Shown in pieces: positions 11,759 to 25,354 of a stretch of 64,000 bases of DNA. Source of the stretch: Utricularia gibba (lineage: Eukaryota; Streptophyta; Magnoliopsida; Lamiales; Lentibulariaceae); assembly GCA_002189035.1 (NCBI GenBank), contig NEEC01000019.1, forward strand, positions 62,001 to 126,000. Reading direction: 5' to 3'. The position numbers and the translations under genes are program-made. Numbering within the stretch: position 1 is the first letter of the stretch; every line of letters starts with the position of its first letter. The notes beneath the pieces are model-generated. The model searched no databases. It saw only the letters and a program-made list of their open reading frames with translations, and had not been told where the DNA came from.

Positions 11759-12949
11759 CGGAAGAAACGAAGGATTTCGCGGGTGCGTCCTCTGACCTGT
11801 CTTCCAATGCAATTCCACCCAATCTTTTTAAAAAGAAAAGAGCCACACTTTTGCACGTCTGTATAGGCATTAGATGATTGTGGAATGAATTGGTTTAGTT
11901 TTATTAATGATTTATTTGAGGATAAAAGTTTTACCCCTTTTCTTATCTTATTTTATCCTTTACAAGGAAAATTTCATTTTTAGATTTAATAAACTTTTGT
12001 ATAAACTGGGTTAAATACACATCTTATCCCTTTAAATAAATTCAAACTTAATAATTAAATATGAGCTAAATATCACATTTTGAAAAAATCGGGCGTATTT
12101 TTTTGAAACAAAAATTCTTTTTAATTTCTATTTTTTTATATGTAAATCAGTTATATTTCATAATAAATATATTTATAACATATTTTTTTATAAACGCAAT
12201 TAAAAATAAAAATTAAGTTTGTAAACAAATTTTTAAAAAACACCATGACAATAATATTTTAGAATTGACTGACACCTGCTGTTTTTTTTTTGGGGGGGGG
12301 GGGATTGTCATCTAATCACACTTACAAAATCAAAAACTTCTTTGTGCATCTGCATGATTGATATTGATTTCTTAATCAAAAGGATCACGTGATGTAGATG
12401 TGATTTTGGGTTTTTTTGTTAATCTTACAAAAATTAAGACACCATAAAAGTTAGAAATTAATGTGATTTTTTTGGATGAATAAATGTTATATTATTTTTC
12501 TAATTTTAATATTTTTAGATTTTAATTTCGTTGAAATATCAAAATTATTGATTTAAAATAGGAATGTATAATTGGATCTGATTTCATACCAAATTTAACG
12601 ATATTTGATCCAAGTTTTTTGTTTATAAATATTCCATTTTATATGCAAATAAGATTGGTATTTAAATATATAAAATTCATTAATAATATAATTAGTTGTA
12701 GTGCTTTATTCAACATTTTTTAAAATATGTAAATATTTTTAAATCATACCTATTTTCAAAATAAAAATTTTAAAAATATACTTTAAAGTAATGATTAGTC
12801 TCAAAAATATAATTTTATAATGAAATACTTGTCCGAGACAAAAATATTATCCAAGGCTATAAAAATTGTTTTAATGTTGAAATTGAAAACTGGTGTTCGA
12901 AGGCCGGATCCGGCCGCGAAGGCGAGGTGGGGTTCCTCTTGACTCTCTG
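11759..12949. other. Divergent intergenic spacer, AT-rich, with a T10-G12 tract
   Basis: This stretch lies between the divergent starts of cytidine deaminase and LpxA and so must hold both promoters. It is strongly AT-rich from 11880 to 12880 and has no open frame of interest. A homopolymer junction of ten T followed by twelve G sits at about 12282-12303. Confidence 0.5.
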
Positions 12950-14941
12950 ATGATTGCATTGGTGAGGAGAGCGCCACTAGCTCGTGATTTCGGTCGCCTA
13001 TGCCTGAGATGTTTCTCCGCTTCTGTGAAAGGTACTCGTCACAGCTTTTTCAGTCATCTTCCATCAGTAATGATGTGCTTTGTTTGTTTGCAGACCTCGA
13101 GCTGGAGGCTGAAAAGAATTCGTGTTCTAATGGAGCGCGTATGAGCAGAGGATTTATTCATCCGTCCGCCGTTGTTCATCCCGATGCTGTTCTAGGTCAG
13201 GTATGGACATTGCTTCTCCTTTTTCTCTTTTTCTACTGATATACTGTTTTTTTTTTAATCCGATTCAAAATCAGTGTGGCTTGTGAGTTAGTATGGAGAT
13301 GAAATTGAAGTTATATGACATACAAGCTGCTATGCTTTCTCAGGATGTCACCATTGGTCCGTTTTGTACGGTTGGTCCTTTGGTGAAAGTGGGTAACTTT
13401 TGTCGATTGCACCCTGGAAGTCATATATCTGGAGATACGCGATTAGGGGATAACTGCATTTTGATGACGTGAATTTCGATTACCTCCCGTAAATTGTGAG
13501 GCCTGTTTCTTCTGTTGAACAATCAATTTTTCACAGGGGTGCTATTGTTGGTGAGGATATTCCGGGGCGCACAGTTATCGGACACGATAATATCATTGGC
13601 TACCATTGTGTCTTGGGAGCTAAGTGCCAGGATATGAAACACAAGGTTGGCTTTAACTCTACAGTTTTATTGCCTGCTTAAGTGAAGTTGGGTATTCGTA
13701 TTGTTTCTTTCAAAGTAGCTTTCGTTTGCGTCATACCAGCTTGGATTTTTTTTTCGTATGCTGTGCGTTTCTACAAGTGTCACTTCACCATCTCCAGCTG
13801 CCTGGATGTCAAGTGTATTTATGTGTTATTCGTAGCCAGGTAGTGAATGCTTCCTTGATATTGGTAACAATAATGATATCAGAGAATACACATCCATTCA
13901 CCGATCTTCGGTGCCGGATAAAAGAACGGTATGTGATGTGTTGACATCTCTAGCAGATCTTTGTATCCCATTGTAAAAGACCGCTTTTGTTGGTTTTATG
14001 TATGCATGGTGATCATTTTTATTCAACAGATAATTGGCAATAGCAATCTCATAATGGGATCATGTCACATAGCCCATGATTGCAAGGTGGGAAACAACAA
14101 TATTCTAGCCAATGGTACACTGTTGGCAGGGCACTGTGTTATGGAGGTGAACTGTGTAATTCATCAGCATCCTCACTCTGTGACTGCGAGCAGTCTGCTT
14201 CACCAGCTCTGGTGTTCTTGTATTTCAGGACTATGTTCGTACTGCAGGCTCAACTGTCGTACACCAGTTTTGTCAAATTGGCTCATTTTCCTTCGTGGGT
14301 GGGGGATCAGTGGTAAAAAGCTTAAAAACTTCATTGTATCAATCATGATTCACTTTGCCTTCTGAATGGTCAAGGCTACGGGCATTGGAACTCACGTATG
14401 TGTTAACTGAACATGCATGAAGGTTTCACAGGATGTTCCAAGATACACCATGGTATCAGGTGAAAGAGCCGAAATACGTGGACTCAATCTGGAAGGCCTT
14501 AGGCGGAGGGGTTTTTCTGATAAGGAGGTTGGTTGGTTGGTTATAAAATCAGGATCTCTCATATCCTCTACTAATCTCTTGACGAGCGCAAGTGCTGCAT
14601 CCCAGATACGGGCCTTGCGAGCGGCTTATAGAAGAATTTTCATGCCTAGAGATGGAAACAGTCCGAGCATTGAAGAGCGTCTGAAAGAACTGGTATGGTT
14701 ATGCTGAATACTTGCGGTCTTATCATGTTATAGCACCTCCCGTCTTGTACCGTACCTCCTTGGATGCAACCTCCAGGAAAACGATGAGGAACTTGGTCGA
14801 GAGGCCGTCGTGTGCTCTATGGTACGTTCAGTTCAGGATTCATTCGCTGGGGATCGCCGTGGGATTTGCAAGAACAGATCATGGAATCAGGACTTAACTG
14901 AAAAATGCTACAACACTTGTTGCACGCACTTAACCCCCTGA
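12950..14941 (+). CDS. LPXA: UDP-N-acetylglucosamine O-acyltransferase, plant LpxA
   Basis: First enzyme of the lipid A-like pathway, which in plants is located in mitochondria; it transfers an acyl chain from acyl-ACP to UDP-GlcNAc. I reconstruct ten exons with GT-AG junctions: 12950-13031, 13094-13200, 13344-13468, 13537-13645, 13836-13928, 14030-14146, 14229-14312, 14423-14527, 14606-14692, 14777-14941. They total 1074 nt (357 residues). The N terminus is Arg-rich with almost no acidic residues ([10 protein letters not shown]), as in a mitochondrial presequence. Hexapeptide repeats of the left-handed beta-helix begin at [10 protein letters not shown]. Exon 6 carries G-S-C-H-I-A-H-D-C, whose second His is the family's general base. 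The C terminus ([16 protein letters not shown]) is the LpxA helical domain. All frames are intact. Confidence 0.93.
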
Positions 14942-15020
14942 GGTTTAGCAGGACTTCGGAAATGAGGATCAGATGCTGATTTACAGTCGAAACGCAATGT
15001 AAACACTGTCTGTTGAATCA

Positions 15021-16523
15021 TCAGGCAGCTAATTTTCTGGAGAAGACGACGTACATCGGATCCGTACGACCAGGGTTGGGAGATATATCCACGGCCTTGC
15101 AGAGTGTAAAGCACTAGTCAGTTACGATGATGCTTCATGTGCTCGTGTGAAGGTAATTCACCCCTACACAGCTTTACTCCCAGACACGACAGTAATCAAC
15201 TGCACACACCTTTGGTGGTTCAAATCCTCCGGCGTAATGGAAATATGCACCAACTATCATGACATGTTCCATGTCTCCGGTGGATGTCCATATGGAGATC
15301 GCCTTAGTCCAGAAGCATCGGTTTGAGAAGCTGCACCAGGTCGCAGGTTACAAGCAGTTGTGCAAGGAATCCATATCAATTCTCACCTTATGATGGCCTG
15401 TCCACCAGGTTTAAGTACCCTAGACATCTCCTTGAATACCTGGAGCGGCTTGTTCAGGTAGTCTACACTCACCTGGATGTATATGAATCAACTTCAGCAG
15501 ATTGTAGGATTTACTAGGATCAGGCAATGAATATGGATGATGGAAAACTCACCACATTCGTGATCACGTCGAATGTGTTGTCATCAAATGGAAGCTTAGG
15601 ATCAACATTCAGGTCCTGCACTACATACTCCGTCAAGACCTGGAAAACATGATGAACCAACTTCAGACGTTATGTTCCTGTGTAAGGAGGTGATGGACAG
15701 TAGAGTTGCCGAGAGCGAGTCTGAGCAAACGAGAAAAGGAGGTGACTGATAACCGGATTTCTCTTAAGCTCTTCCTCGTTCATACCCATCCCCACTATCC
15801 TTTGTTGCCTATAGCCTTTAGGGTAGTGACTGACCTAGCAACAGAAGAGAAATCATGGAGTGAAACCCCAGCCACCGCACGGGAATCAGAGCTGCAAGAA
15901 GTAAACTCTCACCCAACTGCTGCACATATCCAGCAGAGCGACCCCTGAACCACTGCTCTTTGGAAAAACACTCGAGTAAAACTTCGTGACTGCAGCAATG
16001 GCTGGATCATCAATATGGGTGACGAAACGTGGATATTCATAGAACGATGTATCCGGAGACCTAAAAAAAAAAGAACAGGATCAGCGGTCTATGAATCTTC
16101 TTGTTCGGTTAGAAGTGGCTTACTCATCAAATCTCTGGAAGTCCTCATCCTTGAACGGAAACTCCCCCGGCCACTCCACATTCTCAAACAACTTCAAAAC
16201 ACGCAAGATACGATCGAGAATGTATCAGGAAAGAAAACTGGAAAAAGGAGAGATGGATCAATAAATACCTTGTCAATTGCAGAACTCTGGCGGGCGAAGG
16301 CGAACAAGGATCTGGAATTACTTCCAGAGCCCATCATGTTGTTGAACTGAGACAGGAACGATATTCCTACACCTAAAAGCGCCCTGCGGAATGCGTTGGA
16401 TCCAGAAATTCGGTTTTTGAACACAGGCAAAGAAGCTGCTGCAGCAGGCATACGACGATAGAGTCCGCAAAAACACACCGGACCTTGCCTCAGCTCGATC
16501 CCAAACCGGTATGCCACCTCCAT
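15021..16523 (-). CDS. SAM-dependent methyltransferase (Methyltransf_11-like, At4g29590 type)
   Basis: A plant methyltransferase-like protein whose substrate I do not know. Eight minus-strand exons join in frame: 16523-16269, 16191-16124, 16060-15913, 15834-15754, 15639-15553, 15472-15387, 15330-15210, 15095-15021. They total 921 nt (306 residues). The first ~85 residues are rich in Ser, Ala, Arg and Gly and look like an organelle transit peptide. The conserved core follows: F-Y-E-Y-P-R-F-V-T-H-I-D-D, then L-D-M-C-S-S-W-V-S, G-M-G-M-N-E-E-E-L, the D-D-N-T-F-D-V-I-T-N-V motif, and R-V-L-K-P-G-G-Q-A (motif III of class I methyltransferases). The C terminus reads A-V-D-I-S-P-N-P-G-R. The exon 2 acceptor at 16191 is inferred from frame and homology. 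The stop lies 79 bp from the LpxA stop on the opposite strand. Confidence 0.88.
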
Positions 16524-17061
16524 TAACGATCTGGTTCGATTTTGGAGGTTCCGATTTGGTTTGGGTTCCTCGACTCATAGGTTCGGCGGTTCTTCGTCGT
16601 TATCTCCTTTCATCGGCTGTAATTGAAACACATGGCCTCCACATCACCATTAACGTACTACGGAAACATGAGGGGTGCGTGAATGACTTGAGCGGAAAAC
16701 GGCGCAGCTGCTGCTTCGATTAACAAAGGTCACGTTATGTGATGAAGGACCTGTGATCCATGGCTTCGCTGGGAATGTCTTCATGCCTTTCCGGCTGCTG
16801 TTTCTCGTCGATCAAGTTCGCCGGATACCCAACACCCGAGGTTTCTTGTGGCGGCGCATCAATGACAACGGCTGTTTTTAGAGGCTTTTTAGAAGACTGC
16901 TTTTTATGTGTGATGGACGACGACTTGCAGCGGCGTTTTTTTACAGTTTTTCTATACCCGCCGGAAACATCTACAAATGCTGCAACAGTGAATTAGGAAC
17001 AACTGATGGGAGGTTTCGGCGAGCCAAAGCAACTTTATTGTTGAAAGAATGGCATTGCGAC
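16524..17061. other. Spacer with an orphan 78-codon ORF
   Basis: This lies between the methyltransferase start and the 3' end of the carrier gene. It contains a plus-strand frame at 16760-16996 beginning M-A-S-L-G-M-S-S-C-L-S-G-C-C. That looks like the start of a transit peptide, but no conserved domain follows and I could not find a continuing exon. It may be a gene relic or chance. The region should also hold the methyltransferase promoter. Confidence 0.3.
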
Positions 17062-18998
17062 TCATTCAGATTGTTCACGGGTTCGAGATAGCGTGTGGTG
17101 GGCCTCCTTCACGGCGGTAGTCGTCGTTGCAACTTGCGACCGCACTGCATCTCTCGATGGAACTTGCAGAAATGCTTTCAGAAAATCATAGCAGGTGAAT
17201 CCGATGGCAACCGAAGGCGTGACCTGAAATTTGAACGCGCGCACAATCAGATTCGATCCAGAAAAGTCGGCCTCATAGACTAATGGATGTGCACCGGGCA
17301 AGGGAAAGCCGTAATCACCTTGATGTAGTTGATGCTAAGCCCCGAAAACAGCTGCCTCCATCCTTGAGTTCGAATGATGGTGACCAGAGTTTCCCAGGTT
17401 CCTCTCGCTGCGCTATTCGTGGATTCGGCAACTTGTTGCACCTGTAACGCAGAGTGGCCTGTAAGAAGCAGCTTACGGTTGATTGCAGAATGAATGCGGA
17501 GGGAGGAGCACAGCACCTGCATCTGTCGCCTCACGACATCAAGAGGGTAAGTCAGAGTCTGGCCAAGTAAACCGGCAACCGAGCCGCATACGAGTTTAGC
17601 AGCAACGTCCTTCTCGCGATCCTTGGGAACACGCCTTTTCATTTCCTCATAGAAATAGAATTTGAGTCCAGCGTATGGAAATATTCCATACAGTGTGGGT
17701 CCTGCACAGCAGACCTGAGAATCGGAGAAGATGACCTCATGAAGAAGCAGCCGAAGTGAATGCTTAATACATACCCACGCCTGTATAGAGGCCTCTTAGA
17801 CCACCCTGCCTGTAAATCTTGGAGAAGCAATCAGAAATTCCCTTGTATGCCAGCTGCCTATTTACTGCTTGTGTGGAGGATTCCCCCACCTGCATATGAA
17901 GGTAATGCCCGGTTTTATTGCTGCTGAAGTCTTGGGAGAATGCAGCCCTAGTGTTTTTGGATGCTTGCCTGAAAAGCGAGCCGAGTTCGAACTAAATCAA
18001 GCGGGTAAGTGAAAGCTACGGCTGTTCCTCCAGCAAATGCTCCAGCTATGAGATCAAGCACAGGGCCTCTCTCAACTGTTGGGAGTCCGAAAATTATCAA
18101 TCGACGGTATTCTTCATATGCCATATAATGCAGTGCTGCATAAGGAACAATACGCACAACACTAGCTCCATTCCCTCTACGAGTAAGTAACCATAACTTC
18201 TGTTTGATAAGATAGAAAACGGATGTATACTTGGGAAATCAAAGCTTAGCAGATCAGAAGGGGAGAAAAAATACCGATAAAATCCGAGGAGGCCTTCTGT
18301 TTTTGCGATTTTTGTGAAAGAGCCAGAAAGCCCAAGACTGCGGAATTCAGCCCTCCTGGTCTGGGAAATGCATGAGAAACAATAACTAACATCAAGAAGA
18401 ATCCATCTGCATAAAAGGATCATGACGTTTTCTTTTTTATAGGAATCAGCCACTGAAATAAGCTATATTTGGAACGGTTAGCAAATGCTCAAGGATGCAG
18501 ACCACAGACAACAAACTCTCAGTGAGAAAAACAGTAAACCGTGGCCAAAGCCCACAGTATGATCAAGATGGATAGTTGGCTCTTTTCAAGGGCCCATTCT
18601 CACAAGTTTGAAAAAAATAGAAAAACGCAGAGACACGAAAGCAAGGATCATCAACGAACAACACAAATTGGGTGGGAGAATCATGTTGATAACTGGAAAA
18701 ATCTACCGAATTTGAGCCAATTATATCCAGAGATCAAACAGAAAGCAGGAATCCATGGTCAACATTTCAATCCCCAATTCAGAACCAAATGATCAACAAA
18801 ATACAAACTATCATTTTCCTTCTTTTTCACGATCAAATTCATTACCTGGAACAAGATCTTGATGCGCTCTAGAGGCGCTACGGCAGTCTTTGCAAAACCA
18901 CCCGCAACCCCACCTGCAATAAACTCCTTCACAAAAAGAGGCATCTCGGCAATCAACCCATTCGCCGTAATCATCTTTTCATCTTTTTCTTCATCCAT
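17062..18998 (-). CDS. CoAc1: Mitochondrial coenzyme A transporter, mitochondrial carrier family
   Basis: An inner mitochondrial membrane carrier; best match in memory is the plant CoA transporter (CoAc1/CoAc2), with adenine nucleotide-type carriers as the alternative. Seven exons on the minus strand: 18998-18846, 18360-18275, 18176-17969, 17889-17775, 17701-17517, 17441-17319, 17223-17062, giving 343 residues in one frame. The three carrier repeats each carry the signature, as P-L-E-R-I-K, P-L-D-L-V-R and P-L-D-V-V-R. The start at 18998 (M-D-E-E-K-D-E-K) matches the charged N terminus of the plant family; the open frame extends upstream without support. The intron after exon 3 begins GC instead of GT (CAG|GCAAGC), a recognised minor donor type. 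The C terminus is extended and polar. Confidence 0.92.
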
Positions 18999-19230
18999 TG
19001 AAAAACACCGCGCTTTACTTTCAGGAATTACAGCTACTCCCTCACTCAATGCAGGTGATCCACCTGCAAGAAGAAGAGACAAGAGGCGCAGGAGGAGGAG
19101 CCAATTTGAAGTACGAATAAGTTCGTTGCGTATCAAACAAGTTGGGTGTGAGCTTTAACCAAACACACCAAAATTGATTTCATTAAAATGATTAATTAAT
19201 TAATATTACAATTAACCGCTTCAACCGGTC

Positions 19231-19413
19231 ACCGGGGGCCCAAAACTGATTTCATTAAATGAGCTCATAAAGGATGGAGCCCAACAGTTCGACGAAAAAG
19301 CCTACCCAGTAGAGAATGGATTTATACAAAACTCCAGCCCACACCCAAATCTGTGAGAGTGCTGCAGCCTCGTCTTCCCCGACAGTCAGCAGTGAGTGGA
19401 GTCTCACCAGAAG
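19231..19413 (+). promoter_or_regulatory. Divergent promoter with Site II-like motifs and a 5'-UTR exon
   Basis: The spacer separates two divergent nuclear genes for mitochondrial proteins. It carries three TGGGCY motifs on the minus strand: GGCCCA at 19237-19242, AGCCCA at 19278-19283 and AGCCCA at 19336-19341. A TATA-like TTTATACAAA starts at 19321. A likely non-coding first exon of the ATP synthase g gene ends at the donor AAG|GTAAGT (19413/19414). A pyrimidine-rich tract ending TTTTGAAG at 19878 could be its acceptor, giving a ~465 nt leader intron. Transcription starts are inferred, not observed. Confidence 0.45.
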
Positions 19414-19906
19414 GTAAGTTTGTTCGTCATCGACATTTCAATTCTGTTCTTCGATTTGAAATACGGTATTCAGGTATTCGGTTTCCGCGGAAATCTAGGT
19501 TTTGAATGCTTAATGTGTATCTGTGTATGCGATTTGATGTTATGAGGTTGATGATTTCTACCGAGGGTGGGGAAGAAAAGTTAGAATGTGCTCTACTCTA
19601 GAGGATGTTGATCATGAGGCGATGATTTTTCTTAACTGTTGTTCGCGGGAGGCTTCAGTATGCACTATTTGTAAAATTATTGAGGATTACCGTAACCAGG
19701 GAAAAAAGCAATAGCGAATTATCTTCTTTTCTGCTCTGTGGTTCTCATCTTGCATCATGTACTGATAAGTGATGGATTTTTTCCGCATATTCATGTTCCA
19801 TCCCCCTTTGTCTGGTTTAATGATTTAAGGCGCTGCATCCTAATCATGTATCTTTTATTTTCCTCTTGTCTTTTGAAGAACCGTTTAATATATATTCTGG
19901 GTCTCC

Positions 19907-20351
19907 ATGGCTGCGAGGCTACAGAAACTTCAATCCAAAGCTTGTCAAGCCTCAGAGTTTGTTACCAAGCATGGAAGTACATACTTCAAGCAGTTGATGG
20001 AGCAAAACAAGCAGTATGTCAAAGAGCCAGCAACAGTAGAGACGTGCAATGCACTGTCAAAGCAGTTGCTGTACACTCGCCTTGCCAGGTACACAACATC
20101 CTTGTGCTTTTCAAGCACTACACCGAAGCAGCCCTTTGTAAGCCACATCTTCACCCAATTGCAGCATTCCGGGTCGTACGGAGTCCTTCAGGAGGGAGCT
20201 CGATTATGTTAAGAACATGTGGAAAAACAGGCAGGATTTGAAGGTTGAGGAAGCGGGAATCGCTGCCTTATTTGGACTTGAATGCTTCGCATGGTTTTGC
20301 GCTGGTGAAATTGTTGGTAGGGGCTTTACATTCACGGGATACTACCCCTGA
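19907..20351 (+). CDS. Mitochondrial F1Fo ATP synthase subunit g
   Basis: A small membrane subunit of the Fo sector of mitochondrial ATP synthase, which in the family supports dimerisation at the membrane. Two exons, 19907-20088 and 20165-20351, encode 122 residues. The N terminus reads M-A-A-R-L-Q-K-L-Q-S-K-A-C, then K-H-G-S-T-Y-F-K-Q-L, and a conserved E-P-A-T-V-E block. Exon 2 gives I-P-G-R-T-E-S-F-R-R-E-L-D-Y-V-K-N and a C-terminal membrane segment around G-I-A-A-L-F-G-L-E-C-F-A-W-F, ending G-F-T-F-T-G-Y-Y-P. The Gly-rich G-E-I-V-G-R-G segment is the conserved helix-packing motif. Length and ending fit the plant family. The 3' end faces deoxyhypusine synthase, with about 260 bp between stops. 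Confidence 0.93.
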
Positions 20352-20611
20352 AAACCTCATATCATGGTTCCTGAGCTGCATCATAGGCAGGGACTTTGTT
20401 ATAGCACAAGATGTTTGTGTTTTTTTTTTCCCATCCGATTCATGTTATGTGCAGCTCAGATTTTCAATAATTGACCTTTATATTGCTCTCTGGGGCAACA
20501 GTTATATCACAAAATGCTACATAGATTCCTTTCCCTCAAAGATCACTCATTAGCATAAATGCAAAACACAATGTCAGACAAGACAATAAATTAACACGTT
20601 GCCGCAGCTGA

Positions 20612-22560
<1,949 letters not shown>

Positions 22561-22994
22561 TCGTATTCTCCAAACCACGGCGCTCGTGATAGATGCAGAT
22601 GCCCACTACACAAAGTTTCTGGGGCGCAGCTTCGGTCCCTGAAATCGCAGAGAAAATAAACTGCCGGCAGCGGTACCCGTAACAGCAAGTGTGCTCAAAT
22701 ATACAGGTACATTCAAGGATGAAAAAGTAATTTCCAAACATCACATCTTCTTCAATCCCACCTACAAAACGGAAGCCTTGCAATTGGTTTAAAATGGAAT
22801 AAAGCGCGGTGTTCCCCGACTTTTCTGAAGAAATTCCCATTTGTTGAATAAAAATTTATTAATGAATTTTCTTCTAATATCCTACATTTTTAGTAGGACA
22901 TGCACAGCCAGCACATAGCACAGTTGATTGCTACTGTGTAGGACTGGACAGTGAAGTTGTTATTTCCCATTGCATCAGCAGGATGGATGGACCA

Positions 22995-25354
22995 TCAGAT
23001 GGCTGCTGGTGACCCCCCTTTCCTGGGGTCGCTGACGGCCGTAAGCACGCCACGGTGTATGCCATCATCGTGGCTACCACTACCACTGCCACTATTCAGA
23101 TCTTGAACCACAAGCTGGCAAATTGCTCCTGCTGATATAGCTTTCAGTTGGTGCCCTCTTTCTCTCAAGAACTCCTGGCGATCCGAAGCAAGTTCGATAT
23201 GTTCTCCGACTCCCACTGTACAGTTTTCGTACTGCACCACGTTTGGGATGAGCTGGGAATGGAATGTAGGAGGAAAGTGTTATAGCTGCCGAGAAATCGA
23301 ATCATGCGAATGGGCTGCCTTGTTTACCGTGTGGTAGACTCTAGCAGTCTCAACCGCTGCCACAGGATCCATCCCCAGAATAAAATGGTTGATGAAGACT
23401 TGCACAACCGCAGGGATAATCCTGGTGCCCCCACTGCCACCTATCACCCCCGCTAGCTGATCATCCTGACAGAAATAAAAAAGAAAAGGGAAAGCTTAAA
23501 TTTTAGAATAGAGAATGAAATCAGACTACCCCCTTAAGGATACTATATATTGCCTTGAGTACGATTATTGGCATCATGGAAGACAAGGGTCTTTTCTTTG
23601 GGCTTATAAAGTTTGCGGGCGCAGGCGGAAGTTTATCCGGAGCTATCTCCTTTGGTGTGGAGAAATCATCCATTTCATTGTTCAGAACAATGCCTGTGGA
23701 AGGTGAGAGCACCCCTCCTCCAAATGCATAATTCACGGTTGTTGTCATGGACACAGTGTTTCGATCCTCATCCACGATGCAGAAGTGACTTGTTCCGTGA
23801 TCTCTTAGTTGACTCCACCTGCATAAGGCATACATTATACAGTCAGGCATGGCTTTCACAACGGAGAAAAAAAAAGACAAAATATCCAGAAATAAGAAAC
23901 CTTGGTTTATAATATTCAGGAGGGAAGGTAGTGTTATCGAGTATTTTTCCCTTGATTGTATCAGCGAATAATGGAGAGAGCATTTCTGATACTGTTTCAG
24001 CGATGTCCACGAACTGCGGATCCCCCAGATTCATTCTTATGGCGAACATGTGCTTTAGTGCTTCGATAAAACGGTGCACACCAAGAGAACCTTGAGCAGC
24101 ATCTTTACTTTTGTAAGCATCCAAGATATTTAGAATCTGTTTGTCAACCAAAATAAACAGGAATCTGTTTCAACATTAAGAAATCTGGAAGTCGAAAGTC
24201 AAAAGAGAAAAGGGAGCACCATACTTACAAGAGCCATACCAAGAGTTCCACTAGAAGGAGGTGGCATTCCTAAGATCGTGTACCCCATCACATTTACAGT
24301 GACTGGATCACTAACCGTAACTTTATAATCTCTTAGATCCTCCATTGTTAGAATCCCACCAGCTTTTTTCACATCATTGACCAATTTTTCCCCAACTTCC
24401 CCATTGTACAGAGCTTCAGGTCCTCTATCTGCAATGGCTTCCAAGCTATTCCCAAGCTCCAAATTGTAGCAAACATCACCAGTTTTCAACAATTCACCAT
24501 GAGGTACATAGACTTTTCGTAGACCGGGATCGCTCCTTATCTTTTCTACGTTACTTGCAATATGACTACCGAGGTAAGGGCTTACAATGAATCCTTCTTT
24601 TGCAAATTTAATAGCAGGCTGAAATAACGAATACCATGGTAAACGCCCGAATCTCAACCATGCAACATGAAGCCCTGCAATCTCACCAGGGACCCCCATT
24701 GATAAAGCGCCTCTGTACTTTGTAGTTTTATCCTCATCATACATCCCCTGCCATGAAAAAACAAAAATGCATAAACAAACCTTAATCCAAAAGGTTGCTG
24801 CAGCTAAACAAATGGAACAGAGTTATGAACTTGTGAAGCTGCAGCTGGAGCAGTTTCCCTCATATCAATTGCAAGAGCAGCCGAATTCGATGAATTGCGA
24901 ACAACCATGAAACCTCCTCCACCGATTCCACTTGAAATCGGGGAAACAACTCCGAGGCACGCAGCGACGGCAACAGCAGCATCAACTGCGTGGCCGTGTT
25001 TATCGAGGATTGAAATACCGATTTCAGAGCAACGGCCATCGTCAGCAGCAACAACCGCATGCTTTGACTGCACAACATCACTATTAGAGACGCGATCACT
25101 TCGTCCCGAATAAACGTTGATTGATCTTGTTTTAGCTAAGCCTGCACAATTTCACGCCGAAGAATCAATAACTCCAAAACCAGAAGCTTATTCCAATTTC
25201 TCAGGATCCTTGCGTAGTTTAAAAATCAGAACCTACATGAAATTGCGAGTATTAAGACAAGAAACAGGAGAGCTGCGACACGGATCCTTCCTCCTTTTTT
25301 GCCGGAACTCCGATAAACCTCCAGCAGCTCAACGCTTATGTCTTCTCGCGCCAT
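22995..25354 (-). CDS. GGT4: Gamma-glutamyltranspeptidase (GGT4-like, vacuolar type)
   Basis: Cleaves the gamma-glutamyl bond of glutathione and its conjugates; the plant GGT4 type acts in the vacuole. Seven exons on the minus strand: 25354-25237, 25141-24831, 24747-24229, 24136-23901, 23818-23554, 23465-23328, 23252-22995, giving 614 residues. The N terminus (M-A-R-E-D-I-S-V-E-L) leads to a hydrophobic anchor at about residues 25-40. Next come the V-V-A-A-D-D-G-R-C-S-E-I-G start of the large subunit, G-V-V-S-P-I-S-S-G-I-G-G-G-G, and M-R-E-T-A-P. The autoprocessing and catalytic Thr is in D-H-G-T-S-H (about T404), and P-L-S-S-M follows. The intron after exon 5 has a GC donor (AAG|GCAATA). The C terminus carries a Gly/Ser-rich insert before the V-S-D-P-R-K-G-G motif. 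It lies upstream of deoxyhypusine synthase on the same strand. Confidence 0.93.
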
